From positions 166,046 through 230,045 of the forward strand of contig NZ_LMKE01000002.1 in the NCBI RefSeq assembly GCF_001421245.1: DNA of 64,000 nucleotides, given 5' to 3'. Origin of the DNA: Sphingomonas sp. Leaf10. GTDB taxonomy: Bacteria > Pseudomonadota > Alphaproteobacteria > Sphingomonadales > Sphingomonadaceae. Position 1 is the first letter of the stretch; each line of letters starts with the position of its first letter. Below, piece after piece: positions 19,278 through 27,804 of the stretch. Both the position numbers and the translations under genes were made by a program. Under the pieces are notes generated by a model, which saw nothing but the letters and a program-made list of their open reading frames with translations, was not told where the DNA came from and ran no database searches.

Positions 19278-19613
19278 TTAGAGAACCTCGTGGACCCGCT
19301 CCGGGGGGCGGGCGATGACGACGCCTTTGGCGGTTTCGACGATCGGGCGTTCGATCAGGATCGGGTGCTGCGCCATCGCGTCGAGGATCGTCGCGTCGTC
19401 GGCGGATTTCAGCGGCTTGGCTTCGGCCTCGCCGGTGCGCAGCGCATCGCGGGGGGTGAGGTTGGCGCGGGTCAGCAGCGCGGCCAGTTCCTCGCGGGTC
19501 GGCGGGGTTTTGAGATATTCGACGATGGACACGTCGGCGCCGGCTTCGGTCAGCAGGGCGAGGGTTGCGCGGGACTTCGAGCAGCGGGGATTGTGGTAGA
19601 TCGTGGCTTTCAT
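19278..19613 (-). CDS. arsC: ArsC-family arsenate reductase (glutaredoxin type)
   Basis: A 111-residue thioredoxin-fold reductase. The N-terminus KATIYHNPRCSKSRATLALL places the catalytic cysteine at C11, with downstream arginines in LTPRDALRTGE and LIERPIV that match the anion-binding arginines of ArsC. It reduces arsenate with glutathione/glutaredoxin, although YffB-like relatives without arsenate activity share the fold. No arsenite pump or ArsR is adjacent, which weakens a resistance role. The ribosome-binding GGGGAGGA before ATG 19613 is the terminal sequence of a repeat (19617-19754). Confidence 0.87.
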   Translation of the reverse strand: MKATIYHNPRCSKSRATLALLTEAGADVSIVEYLKTPPTREELAALLTRANLTPRDALRTGEAEAKPLKSADDATILDAMAQHPILIERPIVETAKGVVIARPPERVHEVL

Positions 19614-19616
19614 GTT

Positions 19617-19754
19617 TTCCTCCCCGGTACGGGGAGGGGGACCGGCGCAAAACGGTGGTTGAGGGGGTTGGCCTGCTCCACGACCGTAGCGGTTGGGGCG
19701 ATCCCCCTCCACCATCCTTCGGATGGTCCCCCTCCCCGCGGAGCGGGGAGGATT
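19617..19754. repeat. Family C palindromic repeat, copy 1
   Basis: Ends TCCTCCCCGGTACGGGGAGG and CCTCCCCGCGGAGCGGGGAGGA are themselves hairpins and pair with each other; inner arms GGGGGACCGGCG and ATCCCCCTCCACCATCC flank the centre. It fills the accC-arsC gap, and its left end supplies the arsC Shine-Dalgarno sequence. A second copy is at 49818-49966. Confidence 0.8.
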
Positions 19755-19759
19755 TCGGG

Positions 19760-21109
19760 TCAGTCGTTCTTGGCGAGCCATTCTTCCAGCCATTTGATCG
19801 TATAGTCGCCGGTCTGGAATTCGGGGTCGTCGAGCAGGGCCTGATGGAGCGGGATGGTGGTCTTCATCCCCTCGATCACGAATTCCTCCAGCGCGCGGCG
19901 CAGGCGCATCAGGCAGCGTTCGCGGGTGGTGCCGTAGACGATCAGCTTGGCGATCATGCTGTCGTAATAGGGCGGGACCTTGTAGCCCGCATACAGGCCG
20001 CTATCGACGCGCACGTGCATGCCGCCGGGCGCATGGAAATGCTTCACCGTGCCGGGCGACGGCGCGAAGGTGCGCGGGTCTTCGGCATTGATGCGGCATT
20101 CGATGGCGTGGCCGGTGAAGCGGATCTGTTCCTGCTGGCAGGTCAGGCCGTGCCCTTCGGCGACGCGGATCTGTTCGCGGACCAGGTCGAGGCCGGTGAT
20201 CATCTCGGTCACCGGATGTTCAACCTGCAGGCGGGTGTTCATTTCGATGAAATAGAACTCTCCGTCTTCCCACAGGAATTCGATCGTGCCGGCACCGCGA
20301 TAGCCCATATCGGCCATCGCCTTCGCACAGATGCCGCCGATCCGTTCGCGATCGGCCTGGCCGAGCACGGGGGAGGGCGCTTCCTCCAGTACCTTCTGGT
20401 GGCGGCGCTGGAGCGAGCAGTCGCGCTCGCCCAGATGGATCGCATTGCCGTTGCCGTCGCCGAAGACCTGGATCTCGATGTGGCGCGGGTTGCCGAGATA
20501 TTTTTCGAGGTACACCGTGGCGTCGCCGAACGCGGCCTTTGCCTCGCTGCCGGCTTGCTGCATCAGCGTTTCGAGTTCGTCCTCGGAATGGCACACCTTC
20601 ATGCCACGGCCGCCGCCGCCCGATGCCGCCTTGATGATGACCGGATAGCCAGCCTTGGCCGCGATCGCCTTCGCCTCGGCGATGTCGCTGATCGCGCCGT
20701 CGCTACCGGGGACGAGCGGCAGGCCGAGCGCACCCGCGGTGCGCTTCGCCTCGATCTTGTCGCCCATCGTGCGGATATGTTCGGGCTTCGGCCCGACGAA
20801 GATCAGGTTGTGCAGCTCGACGATCTCGGCGAACTTGGCGTTTTCCGACAGGAAGCCATAGCCCGGATGGATCGCGTCGGCGCCGCTGATCTCGGCGGCC
20901 GAGATGATGTTGGGGATGTTGAGATAGCTGTCGGTCGCAGGCGGCGGGCCGATGCAGATCGCTTCGTCGGCAAGGCGGACGTGCATGGCTTCGGCATCGG
21001 CGGTCGAATGGACCGCGACCGTCTTGATCCCCATTTCGTGGCACGCGCGGTGGATGCGGAGCGCGATCTCACCGCGGTTGGCGATCAGTAGTTTCTTGAT
21101 TTCGGGCAT
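19760..21109 (-). CDS. accC: Acetyl-CoA carboxylase, biotin carboxylase subunit
   Basis: ATP-dependent carboxylation of the biotin on AccB, the first half-reaction of fatty acid synthesis. The 449 residues follow the ATP-grasp plan: [15 protein letters not shown] at the start, the glycine-rich ATP loop SGGGGRGMK, and the catalytic [17 protein letters not shown] 21109 (MPEIKKLL) is preferred to an upstream in-frame codon. It lies downstream of accB in the usual accBC order, although 172 bp apart with a repeat in the gap. Confidence 0.97.
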   Translation of the reverse strand: MPEIKKLLIANRGEIALRIHRACHEMGIKTVAVHSTADAEAMHVRLADEAICIGPPPATDSYLNIPNIISAAEISGADAIHPGYGFLSENAKFAEIVELHNLIFVGPKPEHIRTMGDKIEAKRTAGALGLPLVPGSDGAISDIAEAKAIAAKAGYPVIIKAASGGGGRGMKVCHSEDELETLMQQAGSEAKAAFGDATVYLEKYLGNPRHIEIQVFGDGNGNAIHLGERDCSLQRRHQKVLEEAPSPVLGQADRERIGGICAKAMADMGYRGAGTIEFLWEDGEFYFIEMNTRLQVEHPVTEMITGLDLVREQIRVAEGHGLTCQQEQIRFTGHAIECRINAEDPRTFAPSPGTVKHFHAPGGMHVRVDSGLYAGYKVPPYYDSMIAKLIVYGTTRERCLMRLRRALEEFVIEGMKTTIPLHQALLDDPEFQTGDYTIKWLEEWLAKND

Positions 21110-21137
21110 ATCTTCAATCCTGTCTGCACCGGCCACT

Positions 21138-21262
21138 CCGTTCGTCCTGAGTAGCCGCTGAGCGAAGTCGAAGCGGCGTATCGAAGGACGGTGGCAGCGA
21201 TGCTTCGATACGGGCTTTCGACTGCGCTCAATCCCTACTCAGCACGAACGGACGGAGTGGGG
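21138..21262. repeat. Family F inverted repeat, copy 1
   Basis: CCGTTCGTCCTGAGTAGC on the left mirrors CTACTCAGCACGAACGG on the right. Inside, GCGAAGTCGAAGCGGCGTAT and ATACGGGCTTTCGACTGCGC form the inner arms. It interrupts the accB-accC operon. A degenerate copy follows nadA at about 39845-39930. Confidence 0.8.
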
Positions 21263-21281
21263 CGCAGGCGGGAGACCGTCG

Positions 21282-21803
21282 TTACTCTACCACCACCAGC
21301 GGCTGGTCGAATTCGACCGGCTGGCTGTTCGACACCAGGATCTGGGTGACGGTGCCGGCGGCCGGCGCGACAATCGGGTTCATGACCTTCATCGCTTCGA
21401 TGATGACCAGCGTGTCGCCCGCCGCGACCTTTTGACCAACCGAGATGAACGGCTTCGCATCGGGATTGGCGGCTAGATAGACGGTGCCGACCATCGGCGA
21501 GGTGACCGGGGGCACGCTGCTCACCGGGGCGACGGCGGCGCCGGCCTCGATCGTGGTCGTCGCGGCGCTGGCGAGTTGCGGCTGGGGCGCAGGCGAATAG
21601 GCCGGGGCGGGGGCATAGGTCGCCGCCGCCTGTACCGGCGCTGGCTTGCGCACCACGCGGACCTTGCGCGCGCCGTCCTCGACCTCGACCTCGGTCAGAT
21701 CGGTTTCATCGAGCACCTGTGCCAGCGCGCGGACGAGGTCGATGTCGACGCGCATCGCGTGGCTGGTGAACGGCGTTCCTTCGCCCTGATTGTCGTCTGC
21801 CAT
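21282..21803 (-). CDS. accB: Acetyl-CoA carboxylase biotin carboxyl carrier protein
   Basis: A 173-residue carrier whose C-terminal domain holds the biotinylation motif EAMKVMN with target lysine K139. An N-terminal helical domain (residues ~10-50) is followed by an alanine/proline-rich flexible linker (about 55-100) and then the lipoyl/biotinyl barrel starting [10 protein letters not shown]. It passes carboxybiotin from AccC to the carboxyltransferase. It heads the accB-accC unit; aroQ lies 45 bp upstream on the same strand, so the three may be one operon. Confidence 0.96.
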   Translation of the reverse strand: MADDNQGEGTPFTSHAMRVDIDLVRALAQVLDETDLTEVEVEDGARKVRVVRKPAPVQAAATYAPAPAYSPAPQPQLASAATTTIEAGAAVAPVSSVPPVTSPMVGTVYLAANPDAKPFISVGQKVAAGDTLVIIEAMKVMNPIVAPAAGTVTQILVSNSQPVEFDQPLVVVE

Positions 21804-21848
21804 GGTAACCCCCAATGGTATCGCTAATTATAAAAAACCGCGCCCTTG

Positions 21849-22283
21849 TCAGATGCGGGCGGCCGCTTCAAGCGCGACCAGATAGGAAAGCGCGCCGAAC
21901 CCCGTCACCGTGCCGCGGGCGGCACGCCCGACATAGCTGGTGTGGCGGAATTCCTCGCGCTTGTGCGGATTGGACAGATGGACCTCGATCACCGGGGTCT
22001 TCACCGCCTTGATCGCGTCGTGGAGCGCAATCGACGTATGGGTATAGGCGCCGGCGTTGAGGAGTACCGCCTTGGCCCCCTCCGCCTGCGCCTCGTGCAG
22101 CCAGTCGACCAGATGGCCTTCATGGTTCGATTGGCGCAGATCGATGGAAAGGCCCAGTTCGCGGGCGCGGTCCTCCAGCATGCCGGCAATGTCGTCGAGC
22201 GTGTCCGACCCGTAGATTTCCGGCTCGCGCAGGCCCAGCAGGTTCAGGTTCGGGCCGTTGAGGACGAAGATGGTGTCGGTCAA
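21849..22283 (-). CDS. aroQ: 3-dehydroquinate dehydratase, type II
   Basis: Dehydrates 3-dehydroquinate in the shikimate pathway. The 144-residue length and dodecamer-type sequence fit the class II enzyme: the start [19 protein letters not shown] contains the catalytic tyrosine Y24 on the mobile loop, followed by NAGAYTHTS and [15 protein letters not shown], which holds the active-site histidine. It is divergent from the thiS-thiG fusion and upstream of accB. Confidence 0.96.
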   Translation of the reverse strand: MTDTIFVLNGPNLNLLGLREPEIYGSDTLDDIAGMLEDRARELGLSIDLRQSNHEGHLVDWLHEAQAEGAKAVLLNAGAYTHTSIALHDAIKAVKTPVIEVHLSNPHKREEFRHTSYVGRAARGTVTGFGALSYLVALEAAARI

Positions 22284-22392
22284 GCAGGCAGGCTTTCGGT
22301 TGCGGGCGTGTAGCGGCGGACCCTATATGCGGTGCACCATAGCCGGAGCGGGTGCCCGAAGTCGAGACAAGGGCGCCCCGACAGGAGACGAC

Positions 22393-23397
22393 ATGCATAC
22401 CGACGGTACCATCAGCATCATGGTCAATGGCGATCACATGCGCGTCCGCGACGGCATCACGCTGGCCGAACTGGCGGCGCAGATCGGGCTGGTGCCGGAA
22501 AAGGTCGCGGTCGAGCGCAATCTGGAGGTCGTGCCGCGCTCGACGCTGGCCGAGGTGAAGGTCGAGGATGGCGACGAGCTGGAGATCGTGCACTTCGTCG
22601 GTGGGGGCGACCATGTCGCGCCGAAGGACGCCGATACATGGAGCGTCGCGGGCAAGACCTTTCGCTCGCGGTTGATCGTCGGCACCGGCAAGTATAAGGA
22701 TTTCGAACAGAATGCCGCCGCCGTCGCGGCATCGGGCGCGGAGATCGTGACCGTCGCGGTGCGCCGCGTGAACGTCAGCGACCCCAATGCGCCGATGCTG
22801 ACCGACTATATCGACCCGAAAAAAGTCACCTATCTGCCCAACACCGCCGGCTGTTTCGATGCAGACAGCGCGATCCGAACGCTGCGGCTGGCGCGCGAGG
22901 CGGGTGGCTGGGATCTGGTGAAGCTGGAGGTGCTGGGCGAGGCGCGGACGCTGTATCCCGACATGGTGGAGACGCTGCGCGCGACCGAGGTGCTGGCGAA
23001 CGAAGGCTTCAAGCCGATGGTCTATTGCGTCGACGATCCGATCGCGGCCAGGCGGTTGGAGGATGCCGGCGCGGTGGCGATCATGCCGCTGGGCGCGCCG
23101 ATCGGGTCGGGCCTCGGCATCCAGAACCTCGTGACGATCCGCCTGATCGTCGAGGGGGCGAAGGTGCCGGTGCTGGTCGATGCGGGCGTGGGCCAAGCGA
23201 GCGACGCGGCGGTGGCGATGGAACTGGGCTGCGACGGGGTGCTGATGAACACCGCGATCGCCGAAGCCAAGGATCCGATCCTGATGGCGCGGGCGATGAA
23301 GGCGGCGGTCGAGGCAGGGCGGATGGGCTATCTGGCCGGCCGTATGCAGCGGCGACGTTATGCCGATCCGTCCAGCCCGCTGGCGGGTCTGATATGA
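22393..23397 (+). CDS. thiG: ThiS-ThiG fusion: sulfur carrier and thiazole synthase
   Basis: A 334-residue fusion that builds the thiazole of thiamine. Residues 1-72 are a ThiS ubiquitin-like domain ending in GGG (70-72), where the thiocarboxylate should form. Residues ~83-334 are ThiG, starting [21 protein letters not shown], with the Schiff-base lysine K177 in [10 protein letters not shown] and the phosphate-binding [10 protein letters not shown]. The two are joined by a short charged linker (DHVAPKD). Such fusions are known in alphaproteobacteria. The carrier glycines are internal, so cleavage or unusual chemistry would be needed for adenylation. No TPP riboswitch is visible in the 109-bp leader. 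Confidence 0.93.
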   Translation: MHTDGTISIMVNGDHMRVRDGITLAELAAQIGLVPEKVAVERNLEVVPRSTLAEVKVEDGDELEIVHFVGGGDHVAPKDADTWSVAGKTFRSRLIVGTGKYKDFEQNAAAVAASGAEIVTVAVRRVNVSDPNAPMLTDYIDPKKVTYLPNTAGCFDADSAIRTLRLAREAGGWDLVKLEVLGEARTLYPDMVETLRATEVLANEGFKPMVYCVDDPIAARRLEDAGAVAIMPLGAPIGSGLGIQNLVTIRLIVEGAKVPVLVDAGVGQASDAAVAMELGCDGVLMNTAIAEAKDPILMARAMKAAVEAGRMGYLAGRMQRRRYADPSSPLAGLI

Positions 23398-23409
23398 ATC
23401 AAGTTTAAT

Positions 23410-23435
23410 GGAACCGGTGGGCCAAGCTGCGCTTT
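23410..23435 (+). promoter_or_regulatory. EcfG-like general stress promoter for csbD
   Basis: GGAAC at 23410-23414 and CTTT at 23432-23435 are separated by 17 bp. The alphaproteobacterial general-stress sigma factor EcfG recognises GGAAC-N16/17-cGTT, so the -35 is perfect and the -10 has one mismatch. It lies 52 bp upstream of the csbD start codon. Confidence 0.5.
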
Positions 23436-23486
23436 GTATGGGGGTAATCCAGCGAGGGAAACCTCGCCAACCCACAGGAGCCTTTC

Positions 23487-23669
23487 ATGGGTGAATTCAC
23501 CGACAAGCTGGCCGCAGCAGGCAACAAGATCGCCGGCAACGTGAAGGAAGCGATCGGCGACGCGACCGACAACGAGCGACTGGAAGCCGAAGGCCAGGCC
23601 CAGCAGGCAAAGGGCACGGGTCAGGACGTGAAGGGCAGCGTCAAGGGCGCGCTCGGTGACAAGATCTGA
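23487..23669 (+). CDS. CsbD family stress protein
   Basis: A 60-residue hydrophilic protein of the CsbD family, with the typical helical repeats KLAAAGNKIAGNVKEAIGD and KGTGQDVKGSVKGALGDKI. Family members are induced under general stress in many bacteria and are predicted to be intrinsically flexible; molecular function is unknown. An AGGAG site precedes ATG 23487, an EcfG-like promoter lies upstream and a clear terminator follows, so it is a self-contained stress transcript. Confidence 0.92.
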   Translation: MGEFTDKLAAAGNKIAGNVKEAIGDATDNERLEAEGQAQQAKGTGQDVKGSVKGALGDKI

Positions 23670-23718
23670 TGTCATAGGATACCGCGTACCGCCGGGTAGT
23701 TGGCGGATGGTATCGAAG

Positions 23719-23748
23719 GGCCGCTCCGGGAAACCGGGGCGGCCTTTT
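23719..23748 (+). terminator. Intrinsic terminator after csbD
   Basis: GGCCGCTCCGG (23719-23729) pairs with CCGGGGCGGCC (23734-23744), closed by GAAA and followed by TTTT. It lies 50 bp after the csbD stop. Confidence 0.85.
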
Positions 23749-23794
23749 CCGTTGGGTGCGTTGCGAGACGGCTGACAGCGCGATAGGGTCGGCG

Positions 23795-24139
23795 ATGGCC
23801 AGAGCAGACCGACTTGCCCGTACCGACGTGCTGCGCAGCGAGCGCGAGGAAGAGTATCGCGAGGCGTTGATCGCGGCGCTGACGGCGGCCGCGTCGGGGA
23901 AACAGGGGCTTTTCGATCACAATGCCGATCGCCGTACCCGTGCGGCGATTGCGCCGGTGATCGAGGAACTGACCCGCATCGGGGAGGATATCGATGCGAT
24001 GCGCGAGCAACTGGCGATGCCGCCTTTCGCGCTGCAGGCAGAGTTTCTGCGATCGCGCGGACCGGTCGGGCCGCAGGCGGTTGGGGAGCGTAAGCAGGCG
24101 CAGGCTTGGCTGGAGCGGTTGAAAACGTCTGAGGACTGA
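23795..24139 (+). CDS. Hypothetical helical protein
   Basis: A 114-residue soluble, highly charged protein predicted to be mostly helical, with alternating acid/base stretches (RSEREEEYREALIAALTAAA; IEELTRIGEDIDAMREQ). No signal peptide, membrane segment or catalytic motif is visible, and I do not recognise the family. Codon use is typical of the window. It may be monocistronic, set between the csbD terminator and a family B repeat. Confidence 0.6.
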   Translation: MARADRLARTDVLRSEREEEYREALIAALTAAASGKQGLFDHNADRRTRAAIAPVIEELTRIGEDIDAMREQLAMPPFALQAEFLRSRGPVGPQAVGERKQAQAWLERLKTSED

Positions 24140-24150
24140 CGGCTCGCGCT

Positions 24151-24260
24151 CTCCCCTCCCTGATCAGAGAGGGGTCGGGGGTGGGTCGGCCTGCGAGGGA
24201 ACGTCAGGCCAGCTTCAAACCTACCCACCCCCAGCCCCTCCCTTGTCAGGGAAGGGGGGC
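24151..24260. repeat. Family B palindromic repeat, copy 2
   Basis: CTCCCCTCCCTGATCAGAG opens the element and GTCAGGGAAGGGGGG closes it. GGGGTGGGTCGGCCTGCGAG and its partner CCTACCCACCCCC form the arms. It separates the convergent hypothetical and ThDP-enzyme genes. Confidence 0.8.
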
Positions 24261-24282
24261 GAACCGGCTGATCCATCAGACC

Positions 24283-25935
24283 CTAACGATTGCGGATCGC
24301 GGTGATCGTGGTGCTGTGGGTGATGATCTCTATCTCGGTCCTGCAATGGAGCAGGCGGACGCCGGTCTGCGCCAGCGCACGTTCGAGGACGGGGGCAAAT
24401 TGGGCGGTCGCTTCGACGGTTTCGGCCCAGCCGCCATAGGCGCGGGCGAGGGCGGCGAAGTCGGGATTGGCGAGCGCGGTGCCGCTCAGGCGCGCGGGAT
24501 ATTCGCGTTCCTGATGCATGCGGATCGTGCCGTAGCCGCTATTGTCGACGAGGATGACGAGCAGGTTCGCGCCATGCTGGACGGCGGTGGCAAGTTCCTG
24601 TCCGTTCATCAGGAAATCGCCGTCGCCGGCGACCGCGACCGCGAGTTTGTCCGGTTCGCGGAGCGCTGCGGCAACGGCGGCGGGGACGCCATAGCCCATC
24701 GCGCCGCAGGTCGGGGCGAGTTGCGTGCCGGTCCAGCCATAATGCCAGTAGCGGTGCCACCAGCCCGAGAAATTGCCCGCGCCGTTGCAGATGATCGTGT
24801 CGTGGCCGTGCAGCCGTTCGCGCATTGCGGCGACGCAAGCTCCGAGGTCGAGGGTTACGTCGCGGGGGGCGGGGGTCGACCATGCCAGCCATTCGGCATG
24901 GGCTTCGGCAGCGGCTAGCGAGGGTTGCGCCGGCGGTTCGGCCTGGGCGAGCATCTGGGCGAAGGCGAACGGATTGGCGGCGACGGCGAGGTCGGCATGG
25001 TAGACACGATCGAGTTCGGACGGGTCGGGGTGGACGTGGATGAGGGTTTGGCCGGGGTGGTCGGGGGTGACGAGGGTGTAGCCATCGGTGGTCGCTTCGC
25101 CGAGCCGCGCGCCGATCACCAGCAGCAGGTCGGCGGACTTGATGCGCTGGACCAGCCGGGGCGAGGGGCCGTAGCCGAGATTGCCGGCCCATGCCGGGCA
25201 GTCGTTGGCGATGGCGTCCTGTCGGCGGAAGGCTCCGGCGACGGGGATGCCCCAGCTTTTGGCGAAAGCGCTGAACGCCGCACCGGCTGCCTTGTCCCAG
25301 CCCGCCCCGCCGACGATGGCGACCGGGCGTTCGGCGCGTCGCAGGCGGTCGAACAGATCGCCAAAATCCGCAGGAGCGAGCACCGTTTCGAGTTTCGCGA
25401 GCGGCGGGCGGTCGACTGCCACCGCTTCCTCGACCAGCATATCCTCGGGCAGCGCGATCACGACCGGGCCGGGGCGGCCGGAGGTGGCGGTGCGCCACGC
25501 TCGCGCGATATATTCGGGGATGCGGGCCGGATCGTCGATGCGCAGCACCAGTTTGGCGAGCGGTGCAAACATCGTCAGGAAATCGACCTCCTGAAATCCT
25601 TCGCGGTCGCGATTCCCGCGATCGACATCGCCGATGAACAACAGCATCGGAATCGAATCCTGCATCGCGACATGCACGCCGATCGACGCGTTGGTGGCAC
25701 CCGGGCCGCGCGTGACGAAGGCGACGCCGGGGCGGCCGGTCAGCACCGCATCGGCGCAGGCCATGAAGCCGACCCCGCCCTCCTGCCGACAGGTGACCAG
25801 ATCGATCGCAGGCGTGTCATGCAGCGCGTCGAGCACCGCGAGGAAACTTTCGCCGGGGACGTGGAAGATGCGGTCGCAGCCATGGGTGATCAGGGCATCG
25901 ACGAGGATGCGGCCGCCGGAACGTGGAGTTGTCAT
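24283..25935 (-). CDS. Thiamine-diphosphate enzyme (acetolactate-synthase-like)
   Basis: A 550-residue ThDP-dependent enzyme with the three-domain plan of acetolactate synthase and related decarboxylases. E52 in TCRQEGGVGFMA is the glutamate that activates the cofactor; the cofactor-binding motif runs GDGDFLMNG (437-) to VDN (465). The middle domain (RPVAIVGGAGWDK) resembles the FAD/nucleotide-binding domain. No regulatory subunit gene (ilvN) is adjacent and there are no other branched-chain genes on this strand, so a catabolic 2-oxoacid decarboxylase or carboligase is as likely as ilvB. The substrate is not predictable here. Confidence 0.88.
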   Translation of the reverse strand: MTTPRSGGRILVDALITHGCDRIFHVPGESFLAVLDALHDTPAIDLVTCRQEGGVGFMACADAVLTGRPGVAFVTRGPGATNASIGVHVAMQDSIPMLLFIGDVDRGNRDREGFQEVDFLTMFAPLAKLVLRIDDPARIPEYIARAWRTATSGRPGPVVIALPEDMLVEEAVAVDRPPLAKLETVLAPADFGDLFDRLRRAERPVAIVGGAGWDKAAGAAFSAFAKSWGIPVAGAFRRQDAIANDCPAWAGNLGYGPSPRLVQRIKSADLLLVIGARLGEATTDGYTLVTPDHPGQTLIHVHPDPSELDRVYHADLAVAANPFAFAQMLAQAEPPAQPSLAAAEAHAEWLAWSTPAPRDVTLDLGACVAAMRERLHGHDTIICNGAGNFSGWWHRYWHYGWTGTQLAPTCGAMGYGVPAAVAAALREPDKLAVAVAGDGDFLMNGQELATAVQHGANLLVILVDNSGYGTIRMHQEREYPARLSGTALANPDFAALARAYGGWAETVEATAQFAPVLERALAQTGVRLLHCRTEIEIITHSTTITAIRNR

Positions 25936-26059
25936 GGGCGCACGCTATCGCGGGTCATGCGTCGACGCCAGAGCGGGGCGAAGTTGAAGGTTGGTTCACC
26001 TTCTTGACCGACCCGACCGACCCTGCGACATCGGCGACGCGATCAGTTGGGAGAGAGGC

Positions 26060-26761
26060 GTGAACAAGCTGTACCCGAATGCCGAAACGGCGCTGGAGGG
26101 ATTGCTCCACGACGGGATGACGATCTGCGCGGGCGGGTTCGGCCTGTGCGGCATTCCCGAACGGCTGATCGACGCGATCCAGGCGTCGGGCGTCCAGAAA
26201 CTGACCATCGCCAGCAACAATGCCGGGATCGACGGGCAGGGGCTGGGCAAGCTGCTCCGCAGCCGACAGGTCGCCAAGATGATCTCCAGCTATGTCGGTG
26301 AGAACAAGGAGTTCGAGCGGCAATATCTGTCGGGCGAGCTGGAGGTCGAATTCTGCCCGCAGGGGACGCTGGCCGAACGCTGCCGCGCGGGCGGGGCGGG
26401 CATTCCGGGCTTCTATACCAAGACCGGGGTCGGCACGCTGATCGCGGAAGGCAAGGAAGTGAAGCAGTTCGACGGAGAGGACTATATCCTCGAACGCGGC
26501 ATCCGCGCCGACCTGTCGATCATCAAGGGGTGGAAGGCCGATGAGGCGGGCAACCTGATCTTCCGCAAGACCGCGCGCAACTTCAACCAGCCGATGGCGA
26601 CCGCCGCCAATTTCTGCGTGGCGGAGGTCGAGGAAGTGGTGCCGGTCGGCAGCCTCGATCCCGACTCGATCCATTTGCCCGGCATCTATGTGAAGCGGAT
26701 GATCGTCGGCGCGCCCTATGACAAGCAGATCGAATTCCGCACGGTGCGGGAGCGGGTTTGA
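26060..26761 (+). CDS. scoA: 3-oxoacid CoA-transferase subunit A
   Basis: Alpha subunit of a succinyl-CoA:3-ketoacid (or related) CoA transferase, used to activate acetoacetate. The 233 residues include GGFGLCGIPERLI near the start, LTIASNNAGIDGQGLG, and CPQGTLAERCRAGGAGIPGFYT, all diagnostic for subunit A. The start is GTG 26060, after GGAGAGAGG. The partner subunit follows but is separated by the acid phosphatase gene. A short inverted repeat (GAAGGT-TGGTTC-ACCTTC, 25986-26003) upstream is a possible operator. Confidence 0.94.
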   Translation: MNKLYPNAETALEGLLHDGMTICAGGFGLCGIPERLIDAIQASGVQKLTIASNNAGIDGQGLGKLLRSRQVAKMISSYVGENKEFERQYLSGELEVEFCPQGTLAERCRAGGAGIPGFYTKTGVGTLIAEGKEVKQFDGEDYILERGIRADLSIIKGWKADEAGNLIFRKTARNFNQPMATAANFCVAEVEEVVPVGSLDPDSIHLPGIYVKRMIVGAPYDKQIEFRTVRERV

Positions 26762-26798
26762 TGGGTTTTTTGCGCGGTGTGGCTTCCCGGCGCGCGCC

Positions 26799-26822
26799 GG
26801 ACCTCGGCGAAGGCCGGGGTCC
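26799..26822 (+). terminator. Strong hairpin between scoA and the phosphatase gene
   Basis: GGACCTCGGC pairs with GCCGGGGTCC around a GAAG tetraloop, a 10-bp stem with one G-U pair, 38 bp after the scoA stop. There is no T-tract. The flanking 26770-26895 looks like a degenerate intergenic repeat. It could attenuate read-through to the phosphatase and scoB. Confidence 0.45.
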
Positions 26823-26907
26823 AGTTGCGGGGCGCTGGTCGTCGTTCGCAGGCGTTCCCCGACTAGGCTCGGGTCTTCGCCGGGGTACGTCCAGCCTTTT
26901 GGGGCGA

Positions 26908-27801
26908 ATGGTTCGGTTCTTGGCCGGCGGCGTCGGCGCCTTCGCGCTGTCGGGTTGCGTCGTGGCGGTGGGCAATCAGTCCGCCGCACCGGTCGCGCCG
27001 GCGACGGTGGCGGGCGTGCCGGCGGGGATGCAGTATCTCTATGGATCGGGCGAGGCCGGGGCGGCGAGCCGGCAGGCCTATGCCGGGCTGGTCCGCTATG
27101 TGAACCAGTATCTGCGCGACCGCACGACGCTGCGCCGGATGCCGCTGTCGGCGGTGCTGGCGCCGGGCGCGACGCTTACGCAACCGACGCAGTTGCCGTG
27201 CGCCGGCAAGCCCGCCGTCGTGTTCGACGTCGACGAGACGGTGCTGCTCAATACCGGCTATGAATATTCCGATGCGCGGGGCGGCATGGGCTATGACGCC
27301 GCGCGCTGGGAACGGTGGGAGCGGTCGGACGGGCGCGCGACGCGGGCCGTGCCGGGGGCGGTCGAGGGGCTGGCGGCGCTGCGCGCGGCGGGCGTGACCG
27401 TGGTGTTCAATTCGAACCGCAATGCCGCGACCGCCGAATTCACCGAAGCGGTACTGAACCGTGCGGGACTTGGTCCGGCCAAGCATGGCGACACGCTGTT
27501 TCTGAAGGGCGATGCGCCGGGCGGGTCGGGCAAGGATGCGCGCCGCGCGCTGATCGCCAGCCGGTTCTGTGTCGTGGCGCTGGTCGGCGATCAGCTGGGC
27601 GATTTCAGCGACCTGTTCAATGCCGGCCTCAAGCCTGCCGAGCGGCGGACGGCGGCGGATGCGCCGGCCATCGCCAATCTGTGGGGCAATGGCTGGTTCG
27701 TGCTGCCCAACCCGGTCTATGGCACCGCGCTGGCCGGCGATTTCGACGATGTTTTCCCCAATGATCTGCGCTGGACCGATCCCGGCGCGCGCAAGGAGTA
27801 A
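26908..27801 (+). CDS. HAD-superfamily acid phosphatase lipoprotein
   Basis: A 297-residue lipoprotein (lipobox LSGC, C17) of the class B/C-like acid phosphatase family. HAD motif I is VVFDVDETVLLN with D107 and D109, motif II is VVFNSNRN, the lysine lies in HGDTLFLKGD, and motif IV is VGDQLGDFSD. It should dephosphorylate nucleotides or other small phosphoesters at the membrane surface. The frame is open for 50 codons upstream, but those residues come from the repeat-like spacer; ATG 26908 starts a proper lipoprotein signal. It sits between scoA and scoB, 3 bp before scoB. Confidence 0.9.
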   Translation: MVRFLAGGVGAFALSGCVVAVGNQSAAPVAPATVAGVPAGMQYLYGSGEAGAASRQAYAGLVRYVNQYLRDRTTLRRMPLSAVLAPGATLTQPTQLPCAGKPAVVFDVDETVLLNTGYEYSDARGGMGYDAARWERWERSDGRATRAVPGAVEGLAALRAAGVTVVFNSNRNAATAEFTEAVLNRAGLGPAKHGDTLFLKGDAPGGSGKDARRALIASRFCVVALVGDQLGDFSDLFNAGLKPAERRTAADAPAIANLWGNGWFVLPNPVYGTALAGDFDDVFPNDLRWTDPGARKE

Positions 27802-27804
27802 CTG

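Noticed and set aside
21806-21822. AATGGTATCGCTAAT upstream of accB, resembling the LacI-type sites at 61392 and 61470
   Set aside because: It shares the left part only, lacks the palindromic right half, and accB-accC is not a typical target of a LacI-type glycan regulator; probably chance similarity.
22284-22392. Possible TPP riboswitch upstream of the thiS-thiG fusion
   Set aside because: The leader lacks the conserved CTGAGA and ACCTGATCTGG-type elements of the TPP aptamer, and at 109 bp it has only a weak GC-rich hairpin.
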